This document shows positions 10,134 through 18,170 of a stretch of 64,000 nucleotides of DNA, piece by piece. Location of the stretch: the NCBI RefSeq assembly GCF_000355675.1, contig NC_020888.1, forward strand, positions 2,773,501 through 2,837,500, read 5' to 3'. The notes under the pieces were generated by a model. The model searched no databases, was not told the DNA's origin, and saw nothing but the letters and a program-made list of their open reading frames with translations. The stretch is from Thalassolituus oleivorans MIL-1 (GTDB lineage: Bacteria; Pseudomonadota; Gammaproteobacteria; Pseudomonadales; Oceanobacteraceae). Made by a program: the position numbers and the translations under genes. The number at the start of each line of letters is the position of its first letter. The first letter of the stretch is position 1.

Positions 10134-11762
10134 TTAATCGAACAATACATCGGTAAAAGGGAACTTTAGAATGACGACCGTACCTTTACCGTTTTCACTG
10201 TTAATGGATAACTCTCCACCATGATTTAACATCAGGTTATAGGCTACAGTCAGCCCTAATCCGATGCCTGCACCGATTTCTTTACGAGTAAAGAACGGGT
10301 TAATAGCGCACCGAACGTCTTCTTCGCTCATGCCAACCCCTGTGTCTTTAATAAAAACAGACACCGACTCATCGTCATATTCGCCGGCAATTTCAATCGT
10401 GCCTCCCTTCGACAGTGCATCAATCGCATTTTGCAAAATTTTGCCGAACACCATCATTACTTGAGATCGAACGGCCTTCACTTCTGGAAGCCCATCCAAT
10501 AATGCATATACCCGAATAGTATCGTGGTCTAACAGGCCATAATCATTCAGACACTCATCCATCACGGCTTTCAAATTTAACGACGACTTTTCCTGTTGAT
10601 CGCTGTTAGCAAACGTCCGTAGCTCTCCTACTATATTGCGCACTCGCTCTAAACTACTTTTCGAAGCTCGAACCAAATCTGGTGCATCTTCACGGACAAA
10701 ATCAAAATCAATACTCTGCCGTAAGTTCGCTAATACTTTTCTTACAGATACATCGCCAATTTGATTTTCTGCTTGCTTGTATTGTTCAGCCAATTTAATT
10801 AATTCGGTTAGGTACTCACTTAATGTGGCGATATTGCTATAAACAATCGCGACTGGATTATTAATTTCGTGCGCCATACCGGCGGCCAAATGCCCCAGAG
10901 ACGCCATGCGCTGTGCTTGCAGTAGTAGGTTTTGCGTACGCTGCAATTCATCAATGCTATTTTGTAACTGGTGATTACTTGCATGCAATTCCTTGGTTCT
11001 ATCTTTTACCTTTTCTTCCAACTGCTCATTTAACAGGCGAACTCGCGACTCTGCATTTTTGCGCTGCGCTATTTCGTCGTTTACTGCACGTAATAAATCG
11101 TTCATTTTACACGCCAGATCATCTAACTCTGTGTACTTCAGCGCGTTTTCAACCTCCAACGATAGCGACGGCGCCTGCAAATCCACATCTAATAATCGAG
11201 CCGCCAAGCGCTTAATTGGCCCCGTTAAACGAGTTCGAAAGACGAGAATTAAAACAAAAGCCAAAACAATGTTGCGTAAAATATCCAGCAATAACGTAGT
11301 TAAGGCGCGTCCTTCAAACCCTTTACGTACTTGCTCTTCATCAGCCAGTAATATTAGCTCTCCGATTTCACGCTTAAGAGAACTGTATGCCTCTGGCTCG
11401 TATAGAACGACGGAGTATGCGCGCACGATATTATTAGAGGGGATGTCTTTCGGGGCAGCACCAGCAGAGATTTCATAACCTGTTTTTCTCTCAACGATAC
11501 GGGCTGCGAGAACCGCTGGATTGACTAATAAGCTATCCAAGATAGCTTTCATCGAACCGGAGTCGTAATTGTATAGTGCTAACGCGCTGGGAACTCGCTG
11601 ACCATTAATCAGACGCTGGGCATTTTCGTCAAACCTCTGACTCTCTACTACGTAATCTGTACCAATCTGCACGCCACTAAACAGCAAACCGAGCAGTACG
11701 CTGCACAGCACTACGTATAGAGTGAGCTTCTTCTCAATGGATGATGCAGTCTGCTGAGCCAA
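10134..11762 (-). CDS. Membrane sensor histidine kinase
   Basis: This 542-residue kinase starts at a TTG (11760-11762), supported by AGGGG 8 bases upstream and the absence of any nearby ATG. One helix near residues 12-32, a periplasmic region to about 160 and a second helix near 160-180 frame a sensor domain I cannot name. A HAMP-like linker and a coiled coil lead to GHLAAGMAHEINNP, with the phospho-acceptor His at residue 298. The ATPase domain has N, G1 (DTGVGM) and G2 (GAGIGLGLT) boxes. No response regulator lies beside it, so its partner is elsewhere. It stands alone between yciH and lrp. Confidence 0.88.
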   Translation of the reverse strand: MAQQTASSIEKKLTLYVVLCSVLLGLLFSGVQIGTDYVVESQRFDENAQRLINGQRVPSALALYNYDSGSMKAILDSLLVNPAVLAARIVERKTGYEISAGAAPKDIPSNNIVRAYSVVLYEPEAYSSLKREIGELILLADEEQVRKGFEGRALTTLLLDILRNIVLAFVLILVFRTRLTGPIKRLAARLLDVDLQAPSLSLEVENALKYTELDDLACKMNDLLRAVNDEIAQRKNAESRVRLLNEQLEEKVKDRTKELHASNHQLQNSIDELQRTQNLLLQAQRMASLGHLAAGMAHEINNPVAIVYSNIATLSEYLTELIKLAEQYKQAENQIGDVSVRKVLANLRQSIDFDFVREDAPDLVRASKSSLERVRNIVGELRTFANSDQQEKSSLNLKAVMDECLNDYGLLDHDTIRVYALLDGLPEVKAVRSQVMMVFGKILQNAIDALSKGGTIEIAGEYDDESVSVFIKDTGVGMSEEDVRCAINPFFTRKEIGAGIGLGLTVAYNLMLNHGGELSINSENGKGTVVILKFPFTDVLFD

Positions 11763-11880
11763 AACTAGCCCCTACTTTTATAAGTACTCAAAGTATAGAC
11801 GGGCTTTAGTTGTTCGCTCACATCAGTAACTTAAAGACAACGCAAGTCACAATAGTTACTCAGTAACCGTAAAGCAGTGC

Positions 11881-12384
11881 CTAATTGCGAGAGAATTTAG
11901 GGATGGCAACCGCGGTTCTATCAAGGACCTTGCGCATCACAAAACTAGAATGAACACCACTCACACCCTCAATACGCGTTAACGTGCCCAACAAGAACTC
12001 TTGGTACGCCTGCATGTCTTCAACCAGTACCTTGAGCACATAGTCGGCAGATTGGCCGGTGATTAGGTAACACTCCAACACTTCTGCGCAGGCAGTGACC
12101 TGCGCTTCAAAGTTATCGAAACGCTCGGGGGTATGACGATCCATGCTGATTTGAATGAGGGCCAGCAGATCCAAACCCAAACGGCGGGCATCTAGATGAG
12201 CTCGATACCCTTGAATTAAGCCACTATCCTCAAGTGCCTTCACGCGACGAGAGCATGGCGATGGCGACAAACCGATTTTATCTGCAAGTTCGATGTTGCT
12301 TAAACTACCGTCCACTTGCAGTAACTCCAAAATGCGCTGATCCGCACGATCCAATTTCACGCGTTCATAACTATTTGAAGCCAT
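11881..12384 (-). CDS. lrp: Lrp/AsnC-family transcriptional regulator
   Basis: The 167-residue protein has an N-terminal AsnC helix-turn-helix (DRADQRILELLQVDGSLSNIELADKIGLSPSPCSRRVKAL, residues about 12-52, described in parts) and a C-terminal RAM ligand-binding domain with the GQSADYVLKV segment. This architecture gives octamers that respond to amino acids. AGAGG precedes the ATG at 12384. It is divergent from leuA over a 310-base region, so leucine-biosynthesis control is a reasonable inference. The symbol is by closest resemblance only; several Lrp paralogues are normal in this group. Confidence 0.85.
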   Translation of the reverse strand: MASNSYERVKLDRADQRILELLQVDGSLSNIELADKIGLSPSPCSRRVKALEDSGLIQGYRAHLDARRLGLDLLALIQISMDRHTPERFDNFEAQVTACAEVLECYLITGQSADYVLKVLVEDMQAYQEFLLGTLTRIEGVSGVHSSFVMRKVLDRTAVAIPKFSRN

Positions 12385-12694
12385 AGTCCGTTACCTCTTA
12401 AGATTAAAGACATTTTTAACTAACATTAAGTATATATGCGCATTTTAATGCTAAAAATACCGCAAAAGCAAAGCAAGTTCGCAATCATATTTGCTCAAAC
12501 TGCGCATATACTGTGTTCACACTGTTAAGGCAGAGCAGAACAACCCAACCAGGTGAATCTGTGTGAATGTCCCCACAAGGGCCATAGATGGTAACGCTCA
12601 CAAGGCTAAGCCAATATCTGCCAACAGCGACTAATCAACCAAACCGAATACAGCGAGCCAAGCCACAAAACGGTAAGTCGCACAAGGACCCATC
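12385..12694. other. Divergent control region lrp/leuA
   Basis: This 310-base gap contains the AT-rich lrp upstream region (12395-12500). On the leuA side it holds a possible small leader ORF, listed separately. No classic run of Leu codons or attenuator terminator is visible. Confidence 0.5.
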
Positions 12695-12698
12695 ATGA
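12588..12698 (+). CDS. Candidate 36-aa leader ORF overlapping the leuA start
   Basis: An ATG at 12588 with AAGGG 6 bases upstream opens a 36-codon frame (MVTLTRLSQYLPTATN...). Its TGA overlaps the leuA ATG as ATGA (12695-12698). Leu codons occur at positions 4, 7 and 11 (CTC, CTA, CTG). The arrangement would couple leuA translation to the leader. It may also be chance; nothing else shows it is translated. Confidence 0.3.
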   Translation: MVTLTRLSQYLPTATNQPNRIQRAKPQNGKSHKDPS

Positions 12699-14392
12699 GC
12701 ACATCAAGCAATCCACGGTTTAATCATCGTAAATACCGTCCATTCCCTGCATTGCAAATGCCCAACCGTCGTTGGCCAAGCCGCTCGCTCAAGAACGCAC
12801 CGCTGTGGTGTTCTGTGGATCTACGTGATGGCAACCAAGCCTTAATTGAGCCTATGTCTGTACAACAAAAGCAGCAGATGTGGGGCTTATTAGTGCGTAT
12901 GGGGTTTAAGGAAATCGAAGTTGGCTTCCCTGCTGCATCACAGCCAGATTTTGATTTTGTGCGCTGGTTGATTACCGAAAACCAAATTCCAAACGACGTT
13001 ACGATTCAAGTATTAACCCAAGCCCGTGACGAACTGATTGAGCGTACCTATCAAGCGCTTGAAGGTGCTCGTCGTGCTGTTGTCCACGTTTATAACTCGA
13101 CGTCTCCCGTGCAGCGCGAAAAAGTATTTTCATTAGATAAAGACGGTATCGTCGCGATTGCCCGGCACGGCGCGGAAAAAGTGAAAAGCGAAGCACTGAA
13201 GTACCCTGCAACCGAATGGGTATTCCAGTATTCGCCAGAAAGCTTTTCTAGTACCGAAGTCGAATTTGCAGTCGAAGTATGCAATGCAGTCATTGATGTT
13301 TGGCAACCAAGCATTGATAACAAGACCATTATCAACTTACCAGCGACCATTGAGTCGGCAATGCCGAATGTCTTTGCCGATCAAATCGAATGGTTTTGCG
13401 ACCACGTCAAAAAACGTGATTGCTTAACCATTAGCATCCACACGCATAACGATCGTGGCTGTGCCGTTGCGGCTGCAGAATTAGCCTTACTGGCCGGAGC
13501 TGATCGTATTGAGGGTACTTTGTTAGGTAATGGCGAACGTACTGGCAATATGGACATAGTGACAATGGCGATGAACTTATACAGCCAAGGCATTGATCCA
13601 GAATTAGATATCAGCGCCGCTGACGATATTATCGCTACGGTCGAAGCGTGCACGAATATTCCAACGCACCCTCGCCACCCTTGGTTAGGTGAATTGGTCT
13701 ACACCGCTTTTTCTGGCAGCCATCAAGATGCAATTCGCAAGTGCTTAGCGGTGCAAGAAGATGATGCCTTCTGGGATGTAGCCTACTTGCCCATTGACCC
13801 GCAAGACTTGGGACGTAACTACCAATCGGTTATCCGAGTGAATAGCCAGTCGGGTAAAGGTGGCGCGTCTTATTTATTGGAGCAAGAGTTGGGTATTACC
13901 TTGCCACGCTGGATGCAAATTGAATTGGCTCAACACATCCAAGCCTTAGCAGAAACCGAGCAAGGTGAAATATCACCACAAACCATTGTGCAGGTATTCC
14001 GTAAGGCCTTTATGCCTAATGATGGGCGCTATATGCTAGCCAGCTATCAAACCGAGCATGGCAACCTAGAAAACGGCGAGCATCATCGTATTCAAGCCTG
14101 CCTGCACGATGGCAGCCAATTATTAACCGTGCACGGACATGGATTAGGCAGCATTAGCGCTTTTACTGATGCATTACACAAAACCACCGGCGTCGATGTA
14201 CAAGTGGTGCAGTTTGAAGAGCAAGCGTTAACCGAAGGTTCGAATGCGCAAGCAATGGCCATGGTTCAGGTGAATGTTGCAGGACAACGCTATTGCGCTG
14301 CAGCACAGGATGCCGACACGTTATCGGCAAGCCTACAAGCCATTGTTTCTGCATTAAATATTGCGTTAATTCGCAATGAAAAAGCAGCTTAA
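12695..14392 (+). CDS. leuA: 2-isopropylmalate synthase
   Basis: The 565-residue enzyme condenses acetyl-CoA with 2-oxoisovalerate in the first committed step of leucine synthesis. Catalytic-barrel motifs are visible: WCSVDLRDGNQALIEPM, ISIHTHNDRG (metal-binding HxH) and LGNGERTGN. The C-terminal leucine-sensing LeuA dimer domain begins near residue 435. The length and the N-terminal KYRPFPALQMPNRRWPS match the longer LeuA type of pseudomonads and actinobacteria rather than the roughly 520-residue enterobacterial one. AAGGA lies 6 bases before the ATG, which is overlapped by the candidate leader ORF. Lrp is transcribed divergently. Confidence 0.97.
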   Translation: MSTSSNPRFNHRKYRPFPALQMPNRRWPSRSLKNAPLWCSVDLRDGNQALIEPMSVQQKQQMWGLLVRMGFKEIEVGFPAASQPDFDFVRWLITENQIPNDVTIQVLTQARDELIERTYQALEGARRAVVHVYNSTSPVQREKVFSLDKDGIVAIARHGAEKVKSEALKYPATEWVFQYSPESFSSTEVEFAVEVCNAVIDVWQPSIDNKTIINLPATIESAMPNVFADQIEWFCDHVKKRDCLTISIHTHNDRGCAVAAAELALLAGADRIEGTLLGNGERTGNMDIVTMAMNLYSQGIDPELDISAADDIIATVEACTNIPTHPRHPWLGELVYTAFSGSHQDAIRKCLAVQEDDAFWDVAYLPIDPQDLGRNYQSVIRVNSQSGKGGASYLLEQELGITLPRWMQIELAQHIQALAETEQGEISPQTIVQVFRKAFMPNDGRYMLASYQTEHGNLENGEHHRIQACLHDGSQLLTVHGHGLGSISAFTDALHKTTGVDVQVVQFEEQALTEGSNAQAMAMVQVNVAGQRYCAAAQDADTLSASLQAIVSALNIALIRNEKAA

Positions 14393-14422
14393 ATTTAACT
14401 GACGGGCTACACTAGCAGCAGA

Positions 14423-14456
14423 GGCAGGAATTCTCGTACGAACGGGAGTTTCTGCC
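14423..14456 (+). other. Long hairpin after leuA
   Basis: A 14-bp stem (14423-14436 with 14443-14456, including a few G-U pairs) closes a 6-base loop TACGAA. It lies 30 bases after the leuA stop and 28 bases before the next gene. No U-run follows, so it is more likely a Rho-assisted stop, RNA-processing or mRNA-stability element than a simple terminator. Confidence 0.5.
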
Positions 14457-14483
14457 GTTGTCAGCCGCAATAGGACGCCCTTC

Positions 14484-14861
14484 ATGACGCTGCTAGCCCT
14501 TCATTTTGACGAAGTAACTATCCGCATTGCCTTACGTCGCACACCAACAGCGCATGCTTTACTCAAAGCCGTACCCTTTGAATCGACAATCCAAACTCGA
14601 GGGGCTCAAGTATTGTTCGATTGCCCGATACGAGTAACACCCGAAGATAAAGCGACCAATATCGTGCAACCCGGAGACATTGCTTTTTGGTCTGATGGCA
14701 GCTGTTTAGCCATAGCATTTGGCAAGACACCCACATCACAAGGTAATGAAATACGATTGTCTTATCCTTGTAATATTTGTGGCGATGCCTTAGATGAAGT
14801 AACGCAATTAAAGTCGGTAAAAGCCGGTACGCGTGTGCGCGTCGAGTTTGCCGAAGGTTAA
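14484..14861 (+). CDS. Cyclophilin-like fold protein (TM1367/DUF369-type)
   Basis: The 125-residue protein has the pattern of the small cyclophilin-like family: a strand with IRIALRRTPTAHALLKAVPFES, then VQPGDIAFWSDGSCLAIAFGKTPTS, the segment that resembles the family signature. Two cysteines in YPCNICGDALD are unusual and could bind metal or form a disulfide. The family has a cyclophilin beta-barrel, but isomerase activity is not established. GGACG precedes the ATG. It lies in the same direction as leuA, separated by a long hairpin, and converges with the FAN1-like gene. Confidence 0.7.
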   Translation: MTLLALHFDEVTIRIALRRTPTAHALLKAVPFESTIQTRGAQVLFDCPIRVTPEDKATNIVQPGDIAFWSDGSCLAIAFGKTPTSQGNEIRLSYPCNICGDALDEVTQLKSVKAGTRVRVEFAEG

Positions 14862-14868
14862 TTTAGCC

Positions 14869-16644
14869 TTACTTTGGCCCATCACGAACATGCAACACAC
14901 TGGCAGGAATACCTGCGCGGGCGAAACATTGCAGCCAAGCTTGCTGGTTTTTCTGCAAGGTATCGCCAGGGCCTTTCACCTCTATCAGTTCGTATAAATG
15001 CTCGTTTTTATTCGTACTATTAAACACAATTAAATCAGGCAAACCGCTGCGATGATGACGTAAGTCTTTTAGTATAAAACGAAACATTGCTAGCCAGTGA
15101 ACACGCGGAATGGCTTGCAACGCACTGACTAACAAGCCATCAGAAAACTCTGCTGTTAAAAACTCCCAATGAACAAATGGATTAGCTTTACCTTGATGCA
15201 AGGTAAAGCTAGCCGCTAGGTCATCTACAAACTCCACCAAGCTTTGCTGCTCAAGTTGCTGCCAACGACGAGCAAACAGCGTTTGGCGCTTGGCAATAAA
15301 GTCATCGTCGTACAAATCTGCAGGACGTATTTGAAAAGGATGATAAAAAGCACCCGTAATCGGTGCAAAAATCACATCCCAAAAATACAAACCAAAAACA
15401 CTAGGAATGAGTGCATTTTCGCAATAATAAGCCTGACACGGATATTGTTCTTGCAAGTAAGACAAGGCCGCAATCTCGACTCCCAGTCGCGATCTTTGCT
15501 CGCTTGCTAAATAGATCGTTTGTGTTGAAATATCAATCGGTTTGCTCGTTAACTCTTTGATCAAACTAACAGCCGTATTTGGGTCTGTAAAAATATCGAC
15601 TGGTTTAAATGCACGCGGTACAAAACTGTGTAGAAACTGTAATTCTTCTTCAGACATTGGCGCTGCATTCATTTTAACGGCTAGAGCTAACGCAGCCTCC
15701 CATTGTTTAAGCTTAACCAGTAAGCGTAAGCTACGCTCGCGTGCCGGATGCAGTGCGATAGCAGCATATAAACTGAGTGCACCATCATAATCCGCTAATC
15801 GCTCCAGTTGACGCGCGATTAACAACCGCGTGCGATCGAGTTTACGTTTTAATAATTCATCATCTACAGCAACAGGGAAGGCCTGCGACCATGCCAATAA
15901 AGCATCAGCTTGGTATTGGCTAACATCTCCCATAATCTCAAGAGTATTAAAATACTCAAGATGATGCTCTAACATCACCCTTGATTGGCACCAGCGCGAA
16001 GGTTGCTCTAACGCGTAGGCTTGGTAACGATAAATACCTAAATCACGCAACACAAAATCGGTTAAGCTTTGTTGTAAATTACCAAAGAATAAAAGCCGAA
16101 AAGACTGAAGTTCTTGCTCACCATAAACGCAAACCACAGGACTTTTTATCCACTGAGTAATCAGCTGTGGGGTTCGATTTAATTGCTGCAATACAAGCTG
16201 TTCAAGCTCATCGCGTCGAAAGCGCCTCCCACAGGACAACCATTGCTCCATTTCGTTTTTAGTAAATAACGCCAGCCATTCGCCATCATCGAAATCAGCA
16301 CTTAATTGTTCTGGTTGAAATACACCGAAATAACGACTTGTTGTTAATTCAGCAACTGCAGAGGGAATATCGGCTATCTCTTCATAATGAATTTTATCAA
16401 TTCGAAAGAGATCACCTCGACGACCAGACAACCTGACATATAGGCATTGAGCTGCAATAGACAACTGTAAAAACTCATCAATAAAACTGCACTCGTATTC
16501 CGATAGGAGGTCTCGATATAAGCTATTGACGTGATGAATAAGATGTAAAAAGTTATCTAAATAGTAAGTTGGTTTCAGTTCAACCGAACTGGTAGAAATC
16601 GTTGTCGTAGAGGTTGAGAATTGTGATATTGAGCTAACCATCAT
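14869..16644 (-). CDS. FAN1-like structure-specific nuclease with VRR-NUC domain
   Basis: The 591-residue protein (ATG at 16644; a GTG at 16653 is an alternative) matches the bacterial FAN1 layout. It has an N-terminal DNA-binding region (YYLDNFLHLIHHVNSLY), a helical TPR-like middle and a C-terminal VRR-NUC domain. The PD-(D/E)xK active site is visible: HRSGLPDLIVF with Asp 537 and ELIEVKGPGD with Glu 555 and Lys 557. FAN1 unhooks interstrand DNA crosslinks by 5' flap and successive-exonuclease cuts; a Pseudomonas protein of similar size has this activity. The gene is on its own; the UvrD-type helicase lies 1.5 kb away with two genes between. The assignment is by motifs. Confidence 0.85.
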   Translation of the reverse strand: MMVSSISQFSTSTTTISTSSVELKPTYYLDNFLHLIHHVNSLYRDLLSEYECSFIDEFLQLSIAAQCLYVRLSGRRGDLFRIDKIHYEEIADIPSAVAELTTSRYFGVFQPEQLSADFDDGEWLALFTKNEMEQWLSCGRRFRRDELEQLVLQQLNRTPQLITQWIKSPVVCVYGEQELQSFRLLFFGNLQQSLTDFVLRDLGIYRYQAYALEQPSRWCQSRVMLEHHLEYFNTLEIMGDVSQYQADALLAWSQAFPVAVDDELLKRKLDRTRLLIARQLERLADYDGALSLYAAIALHPARERSLRLLVKLKQWEAALALAVKMNAAPMSEEELQFLHSFVPRAFKPVDIFTDPNTAVSLIKELTSKPIDISTQTIYLASEQRSRLGVEIAALSYLQEQYPCQAYYCENALIPSVFGLYFWDVIFAPITGAFYHPFQIRPADLYDDDFIAKRQTLFARRWQQLEQQSLVEFVDDLAASFTLHQGKANPFVHWEFLTAEFSDGLLVSALQAIPRVHWLAMFRFILKDLRHHRSGLPDLIVFNSTNKNEHLYELIEVKGPGDTLQKNQQAWLQCFARAGIPASVLHVRDGPK

Positions 16645-16846
16645 GTTGTCCACTGCCTAAACATCCGAGTGGCAACATGTGGTTAGTGGGATACTGATAC
16701 GCCGCCGCCCTAAAGTGTACGATTAGCGGTACCTCCTGTCAGCCAAAACAGCGACAAAGAAATACCAACCAAGGTCACCCGCACCGTATCAAAGATACGC
16801 TTTAGAGCATCTCTAATACCATGCAATCAACGGCCTATCAGTTTAA

Positions 16847-17059
16847 TTAATTATTTTTCTTTGGCTGATGATGCGGCTCTATCGGCGTCGTGCCATAACT
16901 CACTAGCTCGCCAACTAACCAACCACCAATGAAGCCAGTAGCAGTAGCTTCAAGAGACATTCCAGTAGTTGCGCCAATGATCATGCCTAGGCCAGCACCT
17001 ACCAAACCTCCGGTTACTAACGCTTTATTACGATAACGAGCTAAACGTTCGTCTTTCAT
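16847..17059 (-). CDS. Small glycine-rich membrane protein
   Basis: The frame extends to 17092, but a strong GGAGGAT Shine-Dalgarno sits 8 bases before the ATG at 17059 and decides the start, giving 70 residues (MKDERLARYRNKALVTGG). A basic head is followed by a glycine-rich hydrophobic stretch (GGLVGAGLGMIIGATTG) and a second one (ATGFIGGWLVGELVSYG). These look like two glycine-zipper helices with a histidine-rich, lysine-rich tail (HHQPKKNN). No family is recognised. It is a single gene between FAN1 and slyD. Confidence 0.65.
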   Translation of the reverse strand: MKDERLARYRNKALVTGGLVGAGLGMIIGATTGMSLEATATGFIGGWLVGELVSYGTTPIEPHHQPKKNN

Positions 17060-17491
17060 ATGTTTATCCTCCGGATCGTTCCTGTAAGACATCCTAGATC
17101 AAGACTTTTGTCCTGAGCCTATTTTTGTCCCGCTTACGTCCTGTTGTGTGAGTTGCCTCACTTAAAAAGTTATATCAGATGCTTTTACGCGGTCAATGTG
17201 ACCAGAGTAAATAAGACAGGTTCCATTCGGCGAAATAGACATTTTTTGACAATTTACTGACTTAAATCAGATTGTTTGTGCTGCTTTTGATGGCACGACG
17301 TTAGTCGTATGCACCAGAATCCTTCAGATAGACAGGATTTACGAGTGTGACCAAGACAAGTTGTCTCAATTGGCATCTTTGCGAAAAGATTACAGCGGAA
17401 ATAAGATATTTTAGAGGAGTTGGGCAGAACAGAACGGCAAACCGGCAACCGTCGCTGCCGGTCTTATGTGGCCATCGAAATGGCCGACATT
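17060..17491. other. Intergenic region upstream of the small membrane protein
   Basis: This 432-base gap has no supported gene. It holds three spaced GTCC motifs (17110-17142) near the small protein's 5' end. A near-palindrome CTGACTTAAATCAG at 17257-17270 resembles a degraded FNR/Anr box. The weak slyD terminator hairpin is at its right end. Confidence 0.5.
17441..17462 (-). terminator. Weak hairpin after slyD
   Basis: ACCGGCA (17441-17447) pairs with TGCCGGT (17456-17462) across an 8-base loop, 30 bases after the slyD stop. On the minus strand only a short T-run follows, so it is a weak terminator candidate. Confidence 0.4.
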
Positions 17492-17977
17492 TTAGTGGTG
17501 ATGACCACCTTCGCCATGAACATGGCCATGAGCCAGTTCTTCTTCACTTGCATCGCGAACGCTTTCAACTTTAACCGAGAAAGCCAAAGCCTTACCCGCT
17601 AGAGGGTGATTAGCGTCAACGGTCACAATGTCTTCTTCAACCGCAGTAACGATCAAGTTGATTGGGCCGTGTTCAGTTTGTGCAGTAAATGCCATGCCTG
17701 GTTCAACTTGCTCAACACCTTCAAATGCCGCTACCGGTACTTGCTGAATGCGCTCATCGCTGTATTCGCCATAGGCGTCAGCTGGCTCTACTTGTACTTC
17801 GAACTCATCACCCACTACTTTACCTTCCAATGCTTGTTCTAAGCCTGGAATGATGTTTTGAAAGCCGTGTAGATAAGTCATTGGCGCACCGCCTTCAGAA
17901 GAATCGATCACTTCGCCACTGGCGACATCAACGACCTTGTAATGAATGGTGACGACCTTGTGCTGTGCAATTGTCAT
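17492..17977 (-). CDS. slyD: FKBP-type peptidyl-prolyl isomerase SlyD
   Basis: The 161-residue protein contains the split FKBP domain (VVTIHYKVVD, YLHGFQNIIPGLEQALEGK) with the inserted chaperone flap around residues 75-125. It ends in a short histidine-rich tail (HGHVHGEGGHHH) that would bind nickel or other metals. SlyD is a cytosolic folding helper and, in enterobacteria, a hydrogenase nickel chaperone. The tail here is much shorter than the E. coli one. No hydrogenase genes are in the window, so a general folding role is more likely. It is a single gene. Confidence 0.95.
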   Translation of the reverse strand: MTIAQHKVVTIHYKVVDVASGEVIDSSEGGAPMTYLHGFQNIIPGLEQALEGKVVGDEFEVQVEPADAYGEYSDERIQQVPVAAFEGVEQVEPGMAFTAQTEHGPINLIVTAVEEDIVTVDANHPLAGKALAFSVKVESVRDASEEELAHGHVHGEGGHHH

Positions 17978-18170
17978 AGCGTTTTTGTCCGTTGTCGTGG
18001 CCCCGATGGGCGTGTATTTGCATTACGCAAAGGCGACTTGAGGGGTTTCCAACAGCGGCCGGTCTCTACGAAGGTAGTAGAGTATAACAAGTGAATAGAT
18101 GAGTATCACCCCGTGTACCCGATCAAAATCAGCCAACACGCGTATCTAGAAGGCAAAGGGCGTAAAAATA

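Noticed and set aside
17254-17448. 64-aa frame in the gap before slyD
   Set aside because: Cys/Arg/Ser-rich translation, no Shine-Dalgarno, and no resemblance to any family.
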